From a virus, in IMG/VR virus record IMGVR_UViG_3300044825_000859, positions 1-21,386 of that record: DNA of 21,386 nucleotides. One strand, given 5' to 3'. The translations under genes were made by a program, and so were the position numbers. Below the pieces are notes generated by a model. It was not told the DNA's origin. It saw only the letters and a list, made by a program, of their open reading frames with translations, and ran no database searches. Positions 1 to 7,266 of this stretch are shown piece by piece. Within the stretch, counting starts at the first letter, position 1. Each line of letters opens with the position of its first letter.

Positions 1-47
1 AGGGCCGATATCTCTCCTCAATCCGAAAAACCCCTAGGCGGTGAGTC

Positions 48-338
48 ATGGCTGGTCTACGCCTGGCGTCGTCTGGTGAGCCTGATGTTCCCGTGACGCC
101 CACCAGCATCGTGACCGCACTGGACGAGGGGCCGCGCGAGGTTCTTGCTGCGATGAGGTTTGCGCTGGCTCGGAAGCTTGACGCGGGAGAGGTTTCGTCT
201 AACGCCATCGCTTCGGCTTACAAGGAACTTCGCGAGCTGGATCGCCAGATCCGCGCATTTGATGCGGCCGACGAGGAGGAGAAGCGCCGTGCCGCACCTG
301 CCGGAACCCGTCGATCGTTCAACGCTGCCGCTATCTAA
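48..338 (+). CDS. Putative terminase small subunit
   Basis: A 96-residue, mostly helical and charged protein directly upstream of the large terminase, the position and size usual for the DNA-recognition subunit of the packaging motor. Residues 20-75 (start TSIVTALDEG) form two predicted helices rich in Ala, Arg and Glu, resembling short actinophage TerS-like proteins whose helices end in a run such as RELDRQIRAFD. The tail is basic (EEKRRAAPAGTRRS). The 47 bases before the start hold no recognisable gene and only a weak GGTGAG ribosome site. The large-terminase start lies inside this gene, 50 nt before its stop, so the two are probably translationally coupled. Assignment rests on position and composition; a classical helix-turn-helix is not clear by eye. 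Confidence 0.55.
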   Translation: MAGLRLASSGEPDVPVTPTSIVTALDEGPREVLAAMRFALARKLDAGEVSSNAIASAYKELRELDRQIRAFDAADEEEKRRAAPAGTRRSFNAAAI

Positions 339-1854
339 GGTTGCGCGTCACGTTGTAATTCCCGAGGGGATTGTCGATTCGCTCTGGTACGAGGTCGGGC
401 AGCGGTGCGAGGAGTTTGGTGAGTCGTTCGATGCCTGGCAGGACGGGCTTGGCGAGGTTGCGCTAGGTGTCCGCGCTGATGGAATGTTTGCCGCGACGGT
501 TGGCGGTATCACGCTTTCGATTCCGCGTCAGGTTGCCAAGACGTTTATCGTGATGCGCATTGTCGTGGCGCTGTGCACGCTGTTCCCTAACCTCACCGTC
601 ATCTGGACCGCACACCGTATGCGCACGGCGACGAACACGTTTCAGAAGATGAAGTCGTTTGTGCTGCGCTCGAGCATCCGCCCATATCTCAAGGCCGGGT
701 CGAATAACGGCACGGCCATTCGTGATGCGAACGGTGAGCAAGAGATCCCATTCGTAAACGGCTCTCGGATTCTGTTCGGCGCCCGTGAGCAGGGTTTCGG
801 TCGCGGCTTCGATGAGGTTGATGTCGAGGTTTTCGATGAGGCGCAGATCCTCACCGTTAAGGCCCTTGAGGACATGGTGGCCGCGACGAACCAGTCACGG
901 TTTCAGCATGGCGCCCTGTTGTTCTACATGGGTACACCACCACGTCCGCAGGTTGACCCGGGCGAGGTGTTCACGGCACGTAGGGCTGAGGCGCTGACAG
1001 CAAAGGTCGAGCTCGCGGGTGTTGACTTCGGTCCACCCGTGCAGTCGGGCGATGCGCTCTATGTCGAGTGCTCCGGCGATGCGTCCCTTGACGTTGATGA
1101 TCCGCGCCAGGTGCCTATCGCGAACCCGTCTTACCCGCACCGCACACCGCCCGTGTCTATCAAGCGCCTTCGCAAGAATCTGCCAGACAAGGGTTCGTGG
1201 CGTCGTGAGGGTTTGGGTATCTGGGATGAGTTGGCGGGTAGCACTCGCCTCATTACCTCTGAGCAGTGGTCTGAGACTGGCGTGCCAGAGCCGCCGACGT
1301 TGGGCGTGAAGTCCTTCGGTGTGGCGTTCTCTGCGGATGGCACGCGCGTTGCTGTGGCTGGTGCGATGAAGCACGCGGCCGGTGTGCATGTCGAGCTGGT
1401 GGGCGCGCAGTCTGGTGCTATCGGTTCCGGCATCGCATCTCTGGCCGATTGGCTCGAGGAGCGCTGGAACGAGACGGCGACCATTGTGATCTCTGGTCGC
1501 GCTGGTGCTGAGGTGTTGAAGCAGGCGCTCCTTGATCGCAGGGTTTCTTCCAAGGCGATCCATGTGGCATCGACTACCGAGTACTTCACGGCTTGCGCGA
1601 TGTTCGCCAACGATGTTGCCGAGACCTCCCCAACCATCACGCACCTTGCGACCGAGGGCCAGAAGGCTCTTGATGATTCTGTGGCTGTGTGTGACAAGAA
1701 GTCGCGCACGCAAAGCGGCGGTGCGTGGGGTTGGTTCACTTCCGCCACCAATGGCGACGAAACCCCCATTGAGGCAGCGAGCCTCGCTAACTGGGGTGCG
1801 AAAACTTCCAAGCGTAAACCCGGACGAAAGACCAGAGGGGCGGTGTTGGCGTGA
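289..1854 (+). CDS. terL: Terminase large subunit (ATPase/nuclease)
   Basis: A 521-residue packaging motor that translocates DNA into the prohead and cuts it. The GTG start at 289 is preferred over the longer frame because GAGGAGGAG lies just upstream (274-282) and residues before it look like out-of-frame sequence. The Walker-A-like motif SIPRQVAKT is at residues 77-85, in the 'PRQxxKT' form common in actinophage terminases. Walker B with catalytic glutamate is VEVFDEAQ (179-186), and the coupling motif MGTPP is at 214-218. The C-terminal nuclease fold starts near residue 340, with a likely first metal-binding Asp in FSADGTRVAVAGA (D350). Length fits the family (about 480-570). Its stop overlaps the portal start as GTGA. 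T-ending codons are frequent here. Confidence 0.93.
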   Translation: MPHLPEPVDRSTLPLSKVARHVVIPEGIVDSLWYEVGQRCEEFGESFDAWQDGLGEVALGVRADGMFAATVGGITLSIPRQVAKTFIVMRIVVALCTLFPNLTVIWTAHRMRTATNTFQKMKSFVLRSSIRPYLKAGSNNGTAIRDANGEQEIPFVNGSRILFGAREQGFGRGFDEVDVEVFDEAQILTVKALEDMVAATNQSRFQHGALLFYMGTPPRPQVDPGEVFTARRAEALTAKVELAGVDFGPPVQSGDALYVECSGDASLDVDDPRQVPIANPSYPHRTPPVSIKRLRKNLPDKGSWRREGLGIWDELAGSTRLITSEQWSETGVPEPPTLGVKSFGVAFSADGTRVAVAGAMKHAAGVHVELVGAQSGAIGSGIASLADWLEERWNETATIVISGRAGAEVLKQALLDRRVSSKAIHVASTTEYFTACAMFANDVAETSPTITHLATEGQKALDDSVAVCDKKSRTQSGGAWGWFTSATNGDETPIEAASLANWGAKTSKRKPGRKTRGAVLA

Positions 1855-3311
1855 GCACTTCCTCTTTTGGTTCCTACGGCACGTCACAGGTTCAGCCTAT
1901 TCAGAAGGCGATCTTCTTGGGGTTGGCTGACGCTGATCGCAGCATCCTTCTTGAGTTGATTGAGAAGCTGAACTACAAGCGTGTTCGCAATGAGTTGCGC
2001 CGTAGGTACTACGAGGGCCACAACGAACTTAAGGACCTAGGGATCTCAATTCCTCCGTCTCTTAAGACGGTTGAGGTTGTTGTGGGCTGGCCTGCTAAGG
2101 CCGTTGATTCCATGTCGCGCCGCACGGTTCTTGAGGGCTTCACGTCGTCATCCGATGGTGAGGAACTTGACGCGCTGGTTGCTCAGATTTCCGAGGACAA
2201 CAGGCTTGAGTCTGAGGCGTCTGCGGCTCACACGTCGGCCTTGATTCATTCGTGCGCGTTTGGCTTTGTGCACGTGGGCGACGAGTCAGCGGGTGAGCCT
2301 CCGATTCTGTTGACGGTGCGCTCTGCTGAGGATGCGACCGGCACGTGGGATCGTCGTCGTCGCGGTCTGGTGAACGCGCTGTCTGTGTCTGACATGGACC
2401 CCGTGACTTGCCAGCCGACGTTGATGAACCTGTATCTGCCTAACCGGGTTATCACTTTGCGTCGCACGGCCGTGGGAGTGTTTGAGGCGTCGGAGACTCA
2501 GCATGGCATGGGTATGCCGGTTGAGATGATCCCGTATCGCGCTGACCTGTCGCGCCCGTTTGGTCGGTCGCGAATCTCGCGCGGTGTGATGTACAACACT
2601 GACGCGGCGGTTCGCACGATGCTGCGTACTGAGGTTGGCGCGGAGTTCTACAACGCCCCCCAGCGGTATGCGCTTGGTGCGGATGAAACGTCGTTTCAGG
2701 ACAAGGACGGCAACCCCATTCCGGCGTGGTCGGTCATGTTGGGCCGTCTACTCACCTTGTCGCGCGACGAAGAGGGCGAACTTCCGCAGGTTGGTCAGTT
2801 CGCACAGCAGACGATGCAGCCGAACATTGACCAGTTGCGCGCCATTGCGCAGATGTTCTCCGCCGAGACTTCCCTGCCCGTGTCGGCTCTTGGCATTGTG
2901 AGCGACAACCCGGACAGCGCCCAGGCGATGCAGGCCAAGTGGGGCGAGCTCGGCATCGAGATTGAGCACTGGCAGACCACCGCACTCAAGCCAGCGTGGC
3001 GCCGTCTGATGATTCGTGCCGTTGCGATGGCTACCGATTCGCCTGCCGCTTTGGCTGAGGCGCGGTCACTGCGGGCCAAGTTTGGCAAGTGGTCTGAGCC
3101 TGATGAGGTTTCGCAGGCGCAGGCGGCTCTCGCGCGCGTGCAGGCCATTCCGCGTCTTGCCGAGACCGATGTGGAGTTGGAACACATGGGCTACGACCGC
3201 ACGGAGATTGAGCGCATTGAGACTCAATGGAAGCGTGCGGCGTCTCGGTCGAACATGGCGGCCCTTGCGGCGGCGGCCAGGCCAGTGGTGCCCGATGGCA
3301 TCGCGGGATGA
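1851..3311 (+). CDS. Portal protein (SPP1 gp6-like)
   Basis: A 486-residue protein immediately after TerL, with the size and opening of Gram-positive-phage portal proteins (Gp6 family): RRRYYEGHNELKDLGISIPP near residues 50-70, followed by VEVVVGWPAKAVDSMSRR. The dodecameric portal forms the DNA channel at one head vertex and docks the terminase. The GTG start overlaps the terminase stop (GTGA), indicating translational coupling. The C-terminus (about 400-486) is helical and Ala/Arg-rich. The MuF-like gene starts 17 nt before its stop. Codon use is unlike the downstream capsid gene: 13 of the first 38 codons end in T, against 4 of 38 in the major capsid gene. Confidence 0.9.
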   Translation: MSTSSFGSYGTSQVQPIQKAIFLGLADADRSILLELIEKLNYKRVRNELRRRYYEGHNELKDLGISIPPSLKTVEVVVGWPAKAVDSMSRRTVLEGFTSSSDGEELDALVAQISEDNRLESEASAAHTSALIHSCAFGFVHVGDESAGEPPILLTVRSAEDATGTWDRRRRGLVNALSVSDMDPVTCQPTLMNLYLPNRVITLRRTAVGVFEASETQHGMGMPVEMIPYRADLSRPFGRSRISRGVMYNTDAAVRTMLRTEVGAEFYNAPQRYALGADETSFQDKDGNPIPAWSVMLGRLLTLSRDEEGELPQVGQFAQQTMQPNIDQLRAIAQMFSAETSLPVSALGIVSDNPDSAQAMQAKWGELGIEIEHWQTTALKPAWRRLMIRAVAMATDSPAALAEARSLRAKFGKWSEPDEVSQAQAALARVQAIPRLAETDVELEHMGYDRTEIERIETQWKRAASRSNMAALAAAARPVVPDGIAG

Positions 3312-4098
3312 TGTTGCTCGACTCAAGGCCGCGAACGATGACCTTGTTGCGCTGACCGTTCGGGACCTAGAGAAGTTTTGGAGTTACGTCGACCTGTCGC
3401 AGCCTGTAGTGGCGCGTAACGCTCTTCTGCAATACGTGCCGCTGCTGGTGCAGCGTTACGGCGAGATGGCGGCCACGACGTCGGCCGACTGGTACGAGGA
3501 AGTCCGCGCCAAGTCTGGCGTGACTGGTCGGTTTGCGGCCATTCCCGCCAAGACCATCGCCGTCGAGGCCATTGAGTCCGAGGTTCGTTACGCGGCAGGC
3601 GCGCTCTTCACCGACGCACCCGCCGGAACGCTTGAAACACTCAAGGGCGCGACGGCGCGCTATGTGCTGAACGCGGGACGCGACACCATCGTTGGCTCGA
3701 CCAAGAGTGACCCAAAGGCCGCCGGTTGGTATCGCGTCACGAGTGGCGGCTGCGACTTCTGCGACATGCTCGCTAGTCGCGGTGCTGTCTATTCTCAACG
3801 CTCGGTCGACTTTGCCGCTCACGACCACTGCCGCTGTAGCGCCGCCCCCTCGTGGAGTGGTGGCCGACCCAAGGCGGACGCCCAACAGGTCGAAGCGTCA
3901 CAGCGCGCCGTAGAGCCAGCGAGTGCGGCCAAGGCTGGGCCGTCAAGTGACGCAAGCCCGAATCCGTCTACCCCAACACAGTCGGCGGCAGAGATGCGAG
4001 CTGAGACCGCGCGACTCAGGAATGAGCGCGAGGTGTTGCGTAGCGCGACCTTGTATGGCCGTGCTCGCGCCAGTGGCATCCCCGTTGTCGGCGAGTAG
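3295..4098 (+). CDS. MuF-like minor capsid protein
   Basis: A 267-residue minor head protein. The ATG at 3295 overlaps the portal by 17 nt; upstream in-frame sequence is an Arg-rich shadow of the portal frame. Residues 1-130 are helical. The hallmark is at 150-182: GGCDFCDMLASRG with C153 and C156, then AAHDHCRC with H176, H178, C179 and C181, a metal-site pattern shared by MuF/VG15-type head proteins of actinophages. The tail after residue 185 is low-complexity, Ala/Ser/Pro-rich and charged. These proteins sit inside the head near the portal and may be ejected. No peptidase active site is visible, so the label 'capsid maturation protease' sometimes given to this family is not supported by residues seen here. 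Confidence 0.85.
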   Translation: MASRDDVARLKAANDDLVALTVRDLEKFWSYVDLSQPVVARNALLQYVPLLVQRYGEMAATTSADWYEEVRAKSGVTGRFAAIPAKTIAVEAIESEVRYAAGALFTDAPAGTLETLKGATARYVLNAGRDTIVGSTKSDPKAAGWYRVTSGGCDFCDMLASRGAVYSQRSVDFAAHDHCRCSAAPSWSGGRPKADAQQVEASQRAVEPASAAKAGPSSDASPNPSTPTQSAAEMRAETARLRNEREVLRSATLYGRARASGIPVVGE

Positions 4099-4113
4099 CC
4101 GCACCCCCTGATT

Positions 4114-4164
4114 TCTGCCGCACGGCAGATACACCAAACACCCCACCGTCTAGCCCGCACGGGC
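4114..4164 (+). repeat. Two GC-rich hairpins sharing CCGCACGG
   Basis: In the 97-nt gap between the MuF-like gene and the scaffold gene are two perfect short inverted repeats: TCTGCCG-CA-CGGCAGA (4114-4129) and GCCCG-CA-CGGGC (4153-4164). Both have the same CCGCACGG apex. Neither is followed by a T-tract, so they are more likely mRNA processing or stability structures, or a protein-binding pair, than intrinsic terminators. Confidence 0.5.
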
Positions 4165-4195
4165 CATTCGGCGATCCCGCATGGGAGGACGAACG

Positions 4196-4726
4196 ATGAG
4201 CGAAACACCCCCTGTCGCGCCGCAAAGCGCCCCGGAGCCCAAGCCTGAGACCACCGCCCCCGCACCGACTACCGACTGGCAGGCCGAGGCCCGCAAGTGG
4301 GAGCAGCGTGCGAAGGAGAACAAGACCGCCGCAGAGGAACGCGACGCTCTCAAGGCGGCCCAGATGACCGAGGCCGAGAAGGCAGCCGCACGGCTCGCCG
4401 AGCTTGAGTCCGCAGTCAAGGGCTACCAGTCCAAGGAGCAGGCCGACGCGTGGCGCACCGAAGTGGCCGAGGCCACAGGCGTCCCAGCAGCGGCATTGCG
4501 TGGCTCAACGAAGGAAGAGATCGAGGCCCACGCCGCGACCCTCTCGACGCTCATCACCAATCCCCAGGCCCCACGTGGGCCGATTGTCCCTTCCGAAGGG
4601 TCCGGTTCCGACGCACCCGCTGGCGTCTCACAGATCACCGATGCCGTCCTCGCCACGATGACGCCGGGGCAGATCAACGAGGCGCGCAGGGCTGGGCGGC
4701 TGAACAAGATCCTCGGCATCAACTGA
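4196..4726 (+). CDS. Capsid scaffolding protein
   Basis: A 176-residue acidic, helical protein directly before the major capsid gene, the standard place for a scaffold. The ATG at 4196 has GGGAGGA at 4184-4190; an in-frame ATG at 4181 lies upstream of that ribosome site and is rejected. Residues 1-28 are Pro/Thr/Glu-rich and disordered. Residues 28-80 form a long coiled-coil-like helix (WQAEARKWEQRAKENK, AEKAAARLAELESAVKGY). The C-terminus is a small basic helical end (INEARRAGRLNKILGIN), typical of scaffolds that dock to coat protein. No protease signature is present, so the scaffold probably leaves the shell intact or is cut by something not seen here. Confidence 0.8.
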   Translation: MSETPPVAPQSAPEPKPETTAPAPTTDWQAEARKWEQRAKENKTAAEERDALKAAQMTEAEKAAARLAELESAVKGYQSKEQADAWRTEVAEATGVPAAALRGSTKEEIEAHAATLSTLITNPQAPRGPIVPSEGSGSDAPAGVSQITDAVLATMTPGQINEARRAGRLNKILGIN

Positions 4727-4745
4727 CCCGAAAGGACAGCCTCTC

Positions 4746-5561
4746 ATGGCTATCACCAACTACCACCCGGCCATTTGGCACGCGGCACTTCTCGAGAACT
4801 TCCACCAGTCGACGTTTGTCATCCCGACGCTGAACCACGACTACGAAGGCGACATCGTCAACGGTGGCGAGACCGTCAAGATCACGGGCTTCACCCAGCC
4901 AACCATCGGCACTTACGCGGGCTCCATCACTCGTCAGGCGCTCACCGACTCCACCCAGTCGCTCGCCATCGACCAGAAGAAGTACTTCGCGTACCTGGTC
5001 GACGACGTTGACAAGGTGCAGGCGGCGGGTTCGTTTGACCAGGTTCTCACGGACGCCGGTCAGGGTCTCGCCGATGTGGCCGAGGACTACGTCCTCACCG
5101 CCATGATCGCCAACGGCACCTCCGCTGGCACAACTGCAGTCACCACCTACGCCCTTGCAGACGCGGCGGTGAAGTCGATCCGAACCGCGCTTGTGAAGGC
5201 CAAGGTTCCCAACCGTGACCGCTACCTTGCAGTCAACCCCGAGGCGGCAGCCTTCCTCATGGACAACTCGTCCTCGCTGTTCAAGGCGAACGAGGCTGGC
5301 AGCGACAACGTGATCCGCAACGGCGTCATCGGCACCTACCGAGGCTTCCAGGTCATCGAGACCCCCTCGGCAGCGATGGCGAACACGGCCAAGCCGTGCT
5401 TCATCGGCTACCACGGCCGCTCCGTGGCGTTCGTGAACCAGATCATCAAGCAGCGTGCGCAGACCGTCACCGACGCCTTTGGCGACCAGATCGACGGACT
5501 GAACGTGTACGGCGGCAAGGTGCTTCGCGCCACCGCCGTGCAGACGTACGTTTCCGCGTAA
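4746..5561 (+). CDS. Major capsid protein
   Basis: A 271-residue shell protein, probably of the HK97 fold, following the scaffold by 19 nt with a ribosome site AAAGGA at 4731-4736. The opening (MAITNYHPAIWHAALLENF, then FVIPTLNHDYEG and GETVKITGFTQPTIG) matches the group of actinophage coat proteins whose N-terminus states 'xxNxxPxxWxAxLL'. The central part has the usual helix and beta-rich pattern (DDVDKVQAAGSFDQVLTDAG; VPNRDRYLAVNPEAAAFLM), ending GGKVLRATAVQTYVSA. The strongly C-ending codon choice suggests high expression. The short length and separate scaffold argue against a fused delta domain. Confidence 0.88.
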   Translation: MAITNYHPAIWHAALLENFHQSTFVIPTLNHDYEGDIVNGGETVKITGFTQPTIGTYAGSITRQALTDSTQSLAIDQKKYFAYLVDDVDKVQAAGSFDQVLTDAGQGLADVAEDYVLTAMIANGTSAGTTAVTTYALADAAVKSIRTALVKAKVPNRDRYLAVNPEAAAFLMDNSSSLFKANEAGSDNVIRNGVIGTYRGFQVIETPSAAMANTAKPCFIGYHGRSVAFVNQIIKQRAQTVTDAFGDQIDGLNVYGGKVLRATAVQTYVSA

Positions 5562-5579
5562 CCGAAGGGAACACCGATC

Positions 5580-5738
5580 ATGCCCTGGATCAAGGCCAAG
5601 AATGGCAACGTCTTTGACGTCGAGGACGTCAGCGCTGTTGCCGCACTCATTGCCCAAGGGCATGAGGCGTTCGAGTCGGACCCGCGAAAGGAAGGCGCCA
5701 AGGCTAAGCCCTGGCGCCCCGAAGCCGAGTCCGAGTAA
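5580..5738 (+). CDS. Small head-region protein, 52 aa
   Basis: A 52-codon gene filling the space between the major capsid and head-tail adaptor genes. It starts ATG at 5580 with GAAGGGA at 5564-5570 and stops at TAA 5736-5738. The sequence begins MPWIKAKNGNVFDVED, contains an Ala-rich helix (VSAVAALIAQGHEAF) and ends in a charged tail with KPWRPEAESE. No membrane segment or cysteine is present. Similar tiny ORFs between coat and adaptor genes are common in actinophages and some prove to be structural, but I recognise no defined family. C-ending codons and tight spacing support it as real. Confidence 0.75.
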   Translation: MPWIKAKNGNVFDVEDVSAVAALIAQGHEAFESDPRKEGAKAKPWRPEAESE

Positions 5739-5766
5739 CCGCATCATCTAGTAGAGAGGGGCCGCC

Positions 5767-6153
5767 ATGTTGACTCCACCGTTTGCCACTGTCACCGACT
5801 TGGTGAACCGTTGGCGGCTCCTCTCTACTGCGGAGACGTTGCGCGCCACGACGCTTCTTGAGGATGCGTCACAACTGATTCTTGATGAGGACAAGCGTGG
5901 TGTGCTTGATGCACTCACCACCCCAACAGCAACCCTTGTGCGGATCACGTGCAAGATGGTTGAGCGGGTGTTGAGCACTGATGTTGACTCGCCTGCCGCG
6001 ACTGAGGTCACCCAGACGGCGGGACCGTTCTCCACTGGCATGAAACTTGCCGGTGCGTCTGGTGACCTGTATCTCACCAAGGCGGAACGTCGCCAGTTGG
6101 GTTTCTCGCGTCAGGTCGCGGGCGGCTCTGATATGTGGTCGGTGCCCGCGTGA
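5767..6153 (+). CDS. Head-to-tail adaptor (Gp19/Gp15/Gp42-like)
   Basis: A 128-residue helical connector protein expected to form the ring below the portal. The N-terminus FATVTDLVNRWRLLS followed by ETLRATTLLEDASQLILDE is the typical helical opening of the phage Gp19/Gp15/Gp42 family, and the C-terminus has the matching GDLYLTKAERRQLGF ending, where such proteins recognise the next neck protein. The ribosome site GAGAGGGG lies at 5754-5761. The stop TGA overlaps the GTG start of the next gene. Confidence comes from both position and sequence pattern. Confidence 0.8.
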   Translation: MLTPPFATVTDLVNRWRLLSTAETLRATTLLEDASQLILDEDKRGVLDALTTPTATLVRITCKMVERVLSTDVDSPAATEVTQTAGPFSTGMKLAGASGDLYLTKAERRQLGFSRQVAGGSDMWSVPA

Positions 6154-6488
6154 GGTTCCCGGGCGGTGTGACCGTGACGATTGTTCGCAGCGCTGGAACC
6201 GACGCCTACGGTGACCCGATTCCTGGCGCGCCGACGCGCATCGACATTCAGCTCTGTGGCGTGGCTCCTCGCATGTCGACCGAGCCAACCGAGCGCGGCC
6301 GTCAAGGTGTCGTCGTTGGCATGTCGGTGTACCTTCCCGACGACGCCTCGACCATTCCGTTGTTCACGGATCAGCTCGAGATCGCGGGTGTCCTGTACGA
6401 CATTGAGGGCGAACCGGGCGACTGGACAAACCCACTGACCGGATGGCACCCCGGCTCTGAAATCGCAATCAAGAGGGCGGCTGGCTGA
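6150..6488 (+). CDS. Head-to-tail stopper-like neck protein
   Basis: A 112-residue beta-rich protein in the neck cluster. The GTG at 6150 overlaps the preceding stop as GTGA and starts at RFPGGVTVTIVRSAGTDAYGDP; an alternative GTG at 6135 would add five residues. The pattern (VTVxRS..TDAYGDPIPG, then VYLPDDASTIPLFTDQLEIAGVLYDIEGEPGDWTNP) is that of head-closure or stopper proteins, with a small beta-barrel that plugs the DNA channel after packaging. Its stop overlaps the next ATG as TGATG. The assignment is partly positional. Confidence 0.7.
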   Translation: MRFPGGVTVTIVRSAGTDAYGDPIPGAPTRIDIQLCGVAPRMSTEPTERGRQGVVVGMSVYLPDDASTIPLFTDQLEIAGVLYDIEGEPGDWTNPLTGWHPGSEIAIKRAAG

Positions 6489-6790
6489 TGGGCCTTGAGC
6501 GCTTGGATCACCAGGGCATCGAGTTCATTCTCAAGACCCAGATGCGCGAACCGGTCATCAAGGCAGCCGAAGCAATGGCCGCTCACATCAGGTCTCAGGG
6601 TATCAAGGTTGGCGACCGTGATGGTGGACCACGTGAGCGCGACTTGCCCGTCACTGTGAAGGTCCACACGTCAGACCGCGTGCGCGCCGTGGTGCTCATC
6701 AATCACCCGGCCGCGATTGCGGTTGAGGCTAAGCATGGCGTGCTCAAGAAGGCCGCCGCATCCCAGGGGCTCGAGGTGAAGTCGAAATGA
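6488..6790 (+). CDS. HK97 gp10-like neck/tail-completion protein
   Basis: A 100-residue protein starting at an ATG that overlaps the preceding TGA by one base. It opens with helices (FILKTQMREPVIKAAEAMAA) and continues with short strands (LPVTVKVHTSD, RVRAVVLINHPAAIAVE) ending in a basic helix (KHGVLKKAAASQGLEVKSK). The phrase 'NHPAAIAVEAKHGVL' resembles the HK97 gp10-type segment in which a conserved (Y/H)A..vE.(K/R)HG closes the fold. Such proteins sit at the head-tail interface. The stop overlaps the tail-terminator start as ATGA. Confidence 0.7.
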   Translation: MGLERLDHQGIEFILKTQMREPVIKAAEAMAAHIRSQGIKVGDRDGGPRERDLPVTVKVHTSDRVRAVVLINHPAAIAVEAKHGVLKKAAASQGLEVKSK

Positions 6791-7194
6791 CCAAGCCTGT
6801 CGCAGTTCCCCCCAGGGCCGAACGAGTAACCATCGACTACCTAGTGCCAGCGCTTGCCTCACGTGGGCATGACGTAACGGTTGGCGTGAACCTCCCGACC
6901 ACCTGGGTCAAGGGCACCAAGCCTCACGTGCAGGTGGCGCTTGACGGAACTCCCGAGATTGATTATCCGATCTTGTGGCGCGCATCGGTGCGCGTGACCC
7001 TGTGGCACGAATCGACAACAACGGCGCAGGATCTCGCCGCGTTGTGCCAAGGGCTATTGCTCGCCCATCCCGGCGACTCGCTGACTTCGGGATGCCTCCC
7101 CGGCACGGGCGTCCTTCCTGCCGAGGACCCAGACACGAAGGCGCAACTCGCCTCGATCAGTGTCGTCATGAAACTGCTCGGCCAACTGGTCTAG
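6787..7194 (+). CDS. Tail terminator protein
   Basis: A 135-residue protein in the position of the tail terminator, which caps the tail tube and joins it to the head. ATG at 6787 overlaps the previous stop (ATGA). The core has an alpha/beta pattern with alternating strands VTVGVNLPTTW, HVQVALDG and ASVRVTLWHES, helices TAQDLAALCQGLLLAH, and the typical final ASISVVMKLLGQL strand. This is the arrangement of gpU-like or minor-tail terminator proteins of actinophages. It precedes the major tail gene by 72 nt. Confidence 0.75.
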   Translation: MTKPVAVPPRAERVTIDYLVPALASRGHDVTVGVNLPTTWVKGTKPHVQVALDGTPEIDYPILWRASVRVTLWHESTTTAQDLAALCQGLLLAHPGDSLTSGCLPGTGVLPAEDPDTKAQLASISVVMKLLGQLV

Positions 7195-7206
7195 AGCCTC
7201 AGTCTC

Positions 7207-7224
7207 TCCCACCTTCGGGCGGGA
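7207..7224 (+). other. UUCG-loop hairpin before the major tail gene
   Basis: TCCC-A-CC-TTCG-GG-C-GGGA folds into a short hairpin with one A/C mismatch and a C(UUCG)G tetraloop. It lies 13 nt after the tail-terminator stop and 43 nt before the major-tail start. It has no T-tract. It may protect the 5' end of a processed major-tail mRNA; this role is inference. Confidence 0.4.
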
Positions 7225-7266
7225 TGAACCGCGAAGCCACACCCATCACTCCCGAAGGAGAACACC

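Noticed and set aside
1-47. Possible cos site or packaging initiation site near the CCTAGG palindrome
   Set aside because: Only a 6-bp palindrome in 47 nt; no pair of terminase-binding repeats and no sequence end to compare.
895-1887. 330-residue open frame on the minus strand across the terminase gene
   Set aside because: Arg/His-rich antisense shadow of a GC-rich gene; no ribosome site, and the plus strand has clear terminase motifs.
3295-4098. MuF-like protein as a true capsid protease
   Set aside because: The CxxC and HDHCRC residues indicate a metal or structural site; no serine-protease or other catalytic triad is visible.
4719-5747. 342-residue minus-strand frame over the major capsid gene
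   Set aside because: Composition (Val/Asp/Arg/Gly/His-rich, no domain) is that of an antisense shadow; the capsid gene is supported by ribosome site and sequence.
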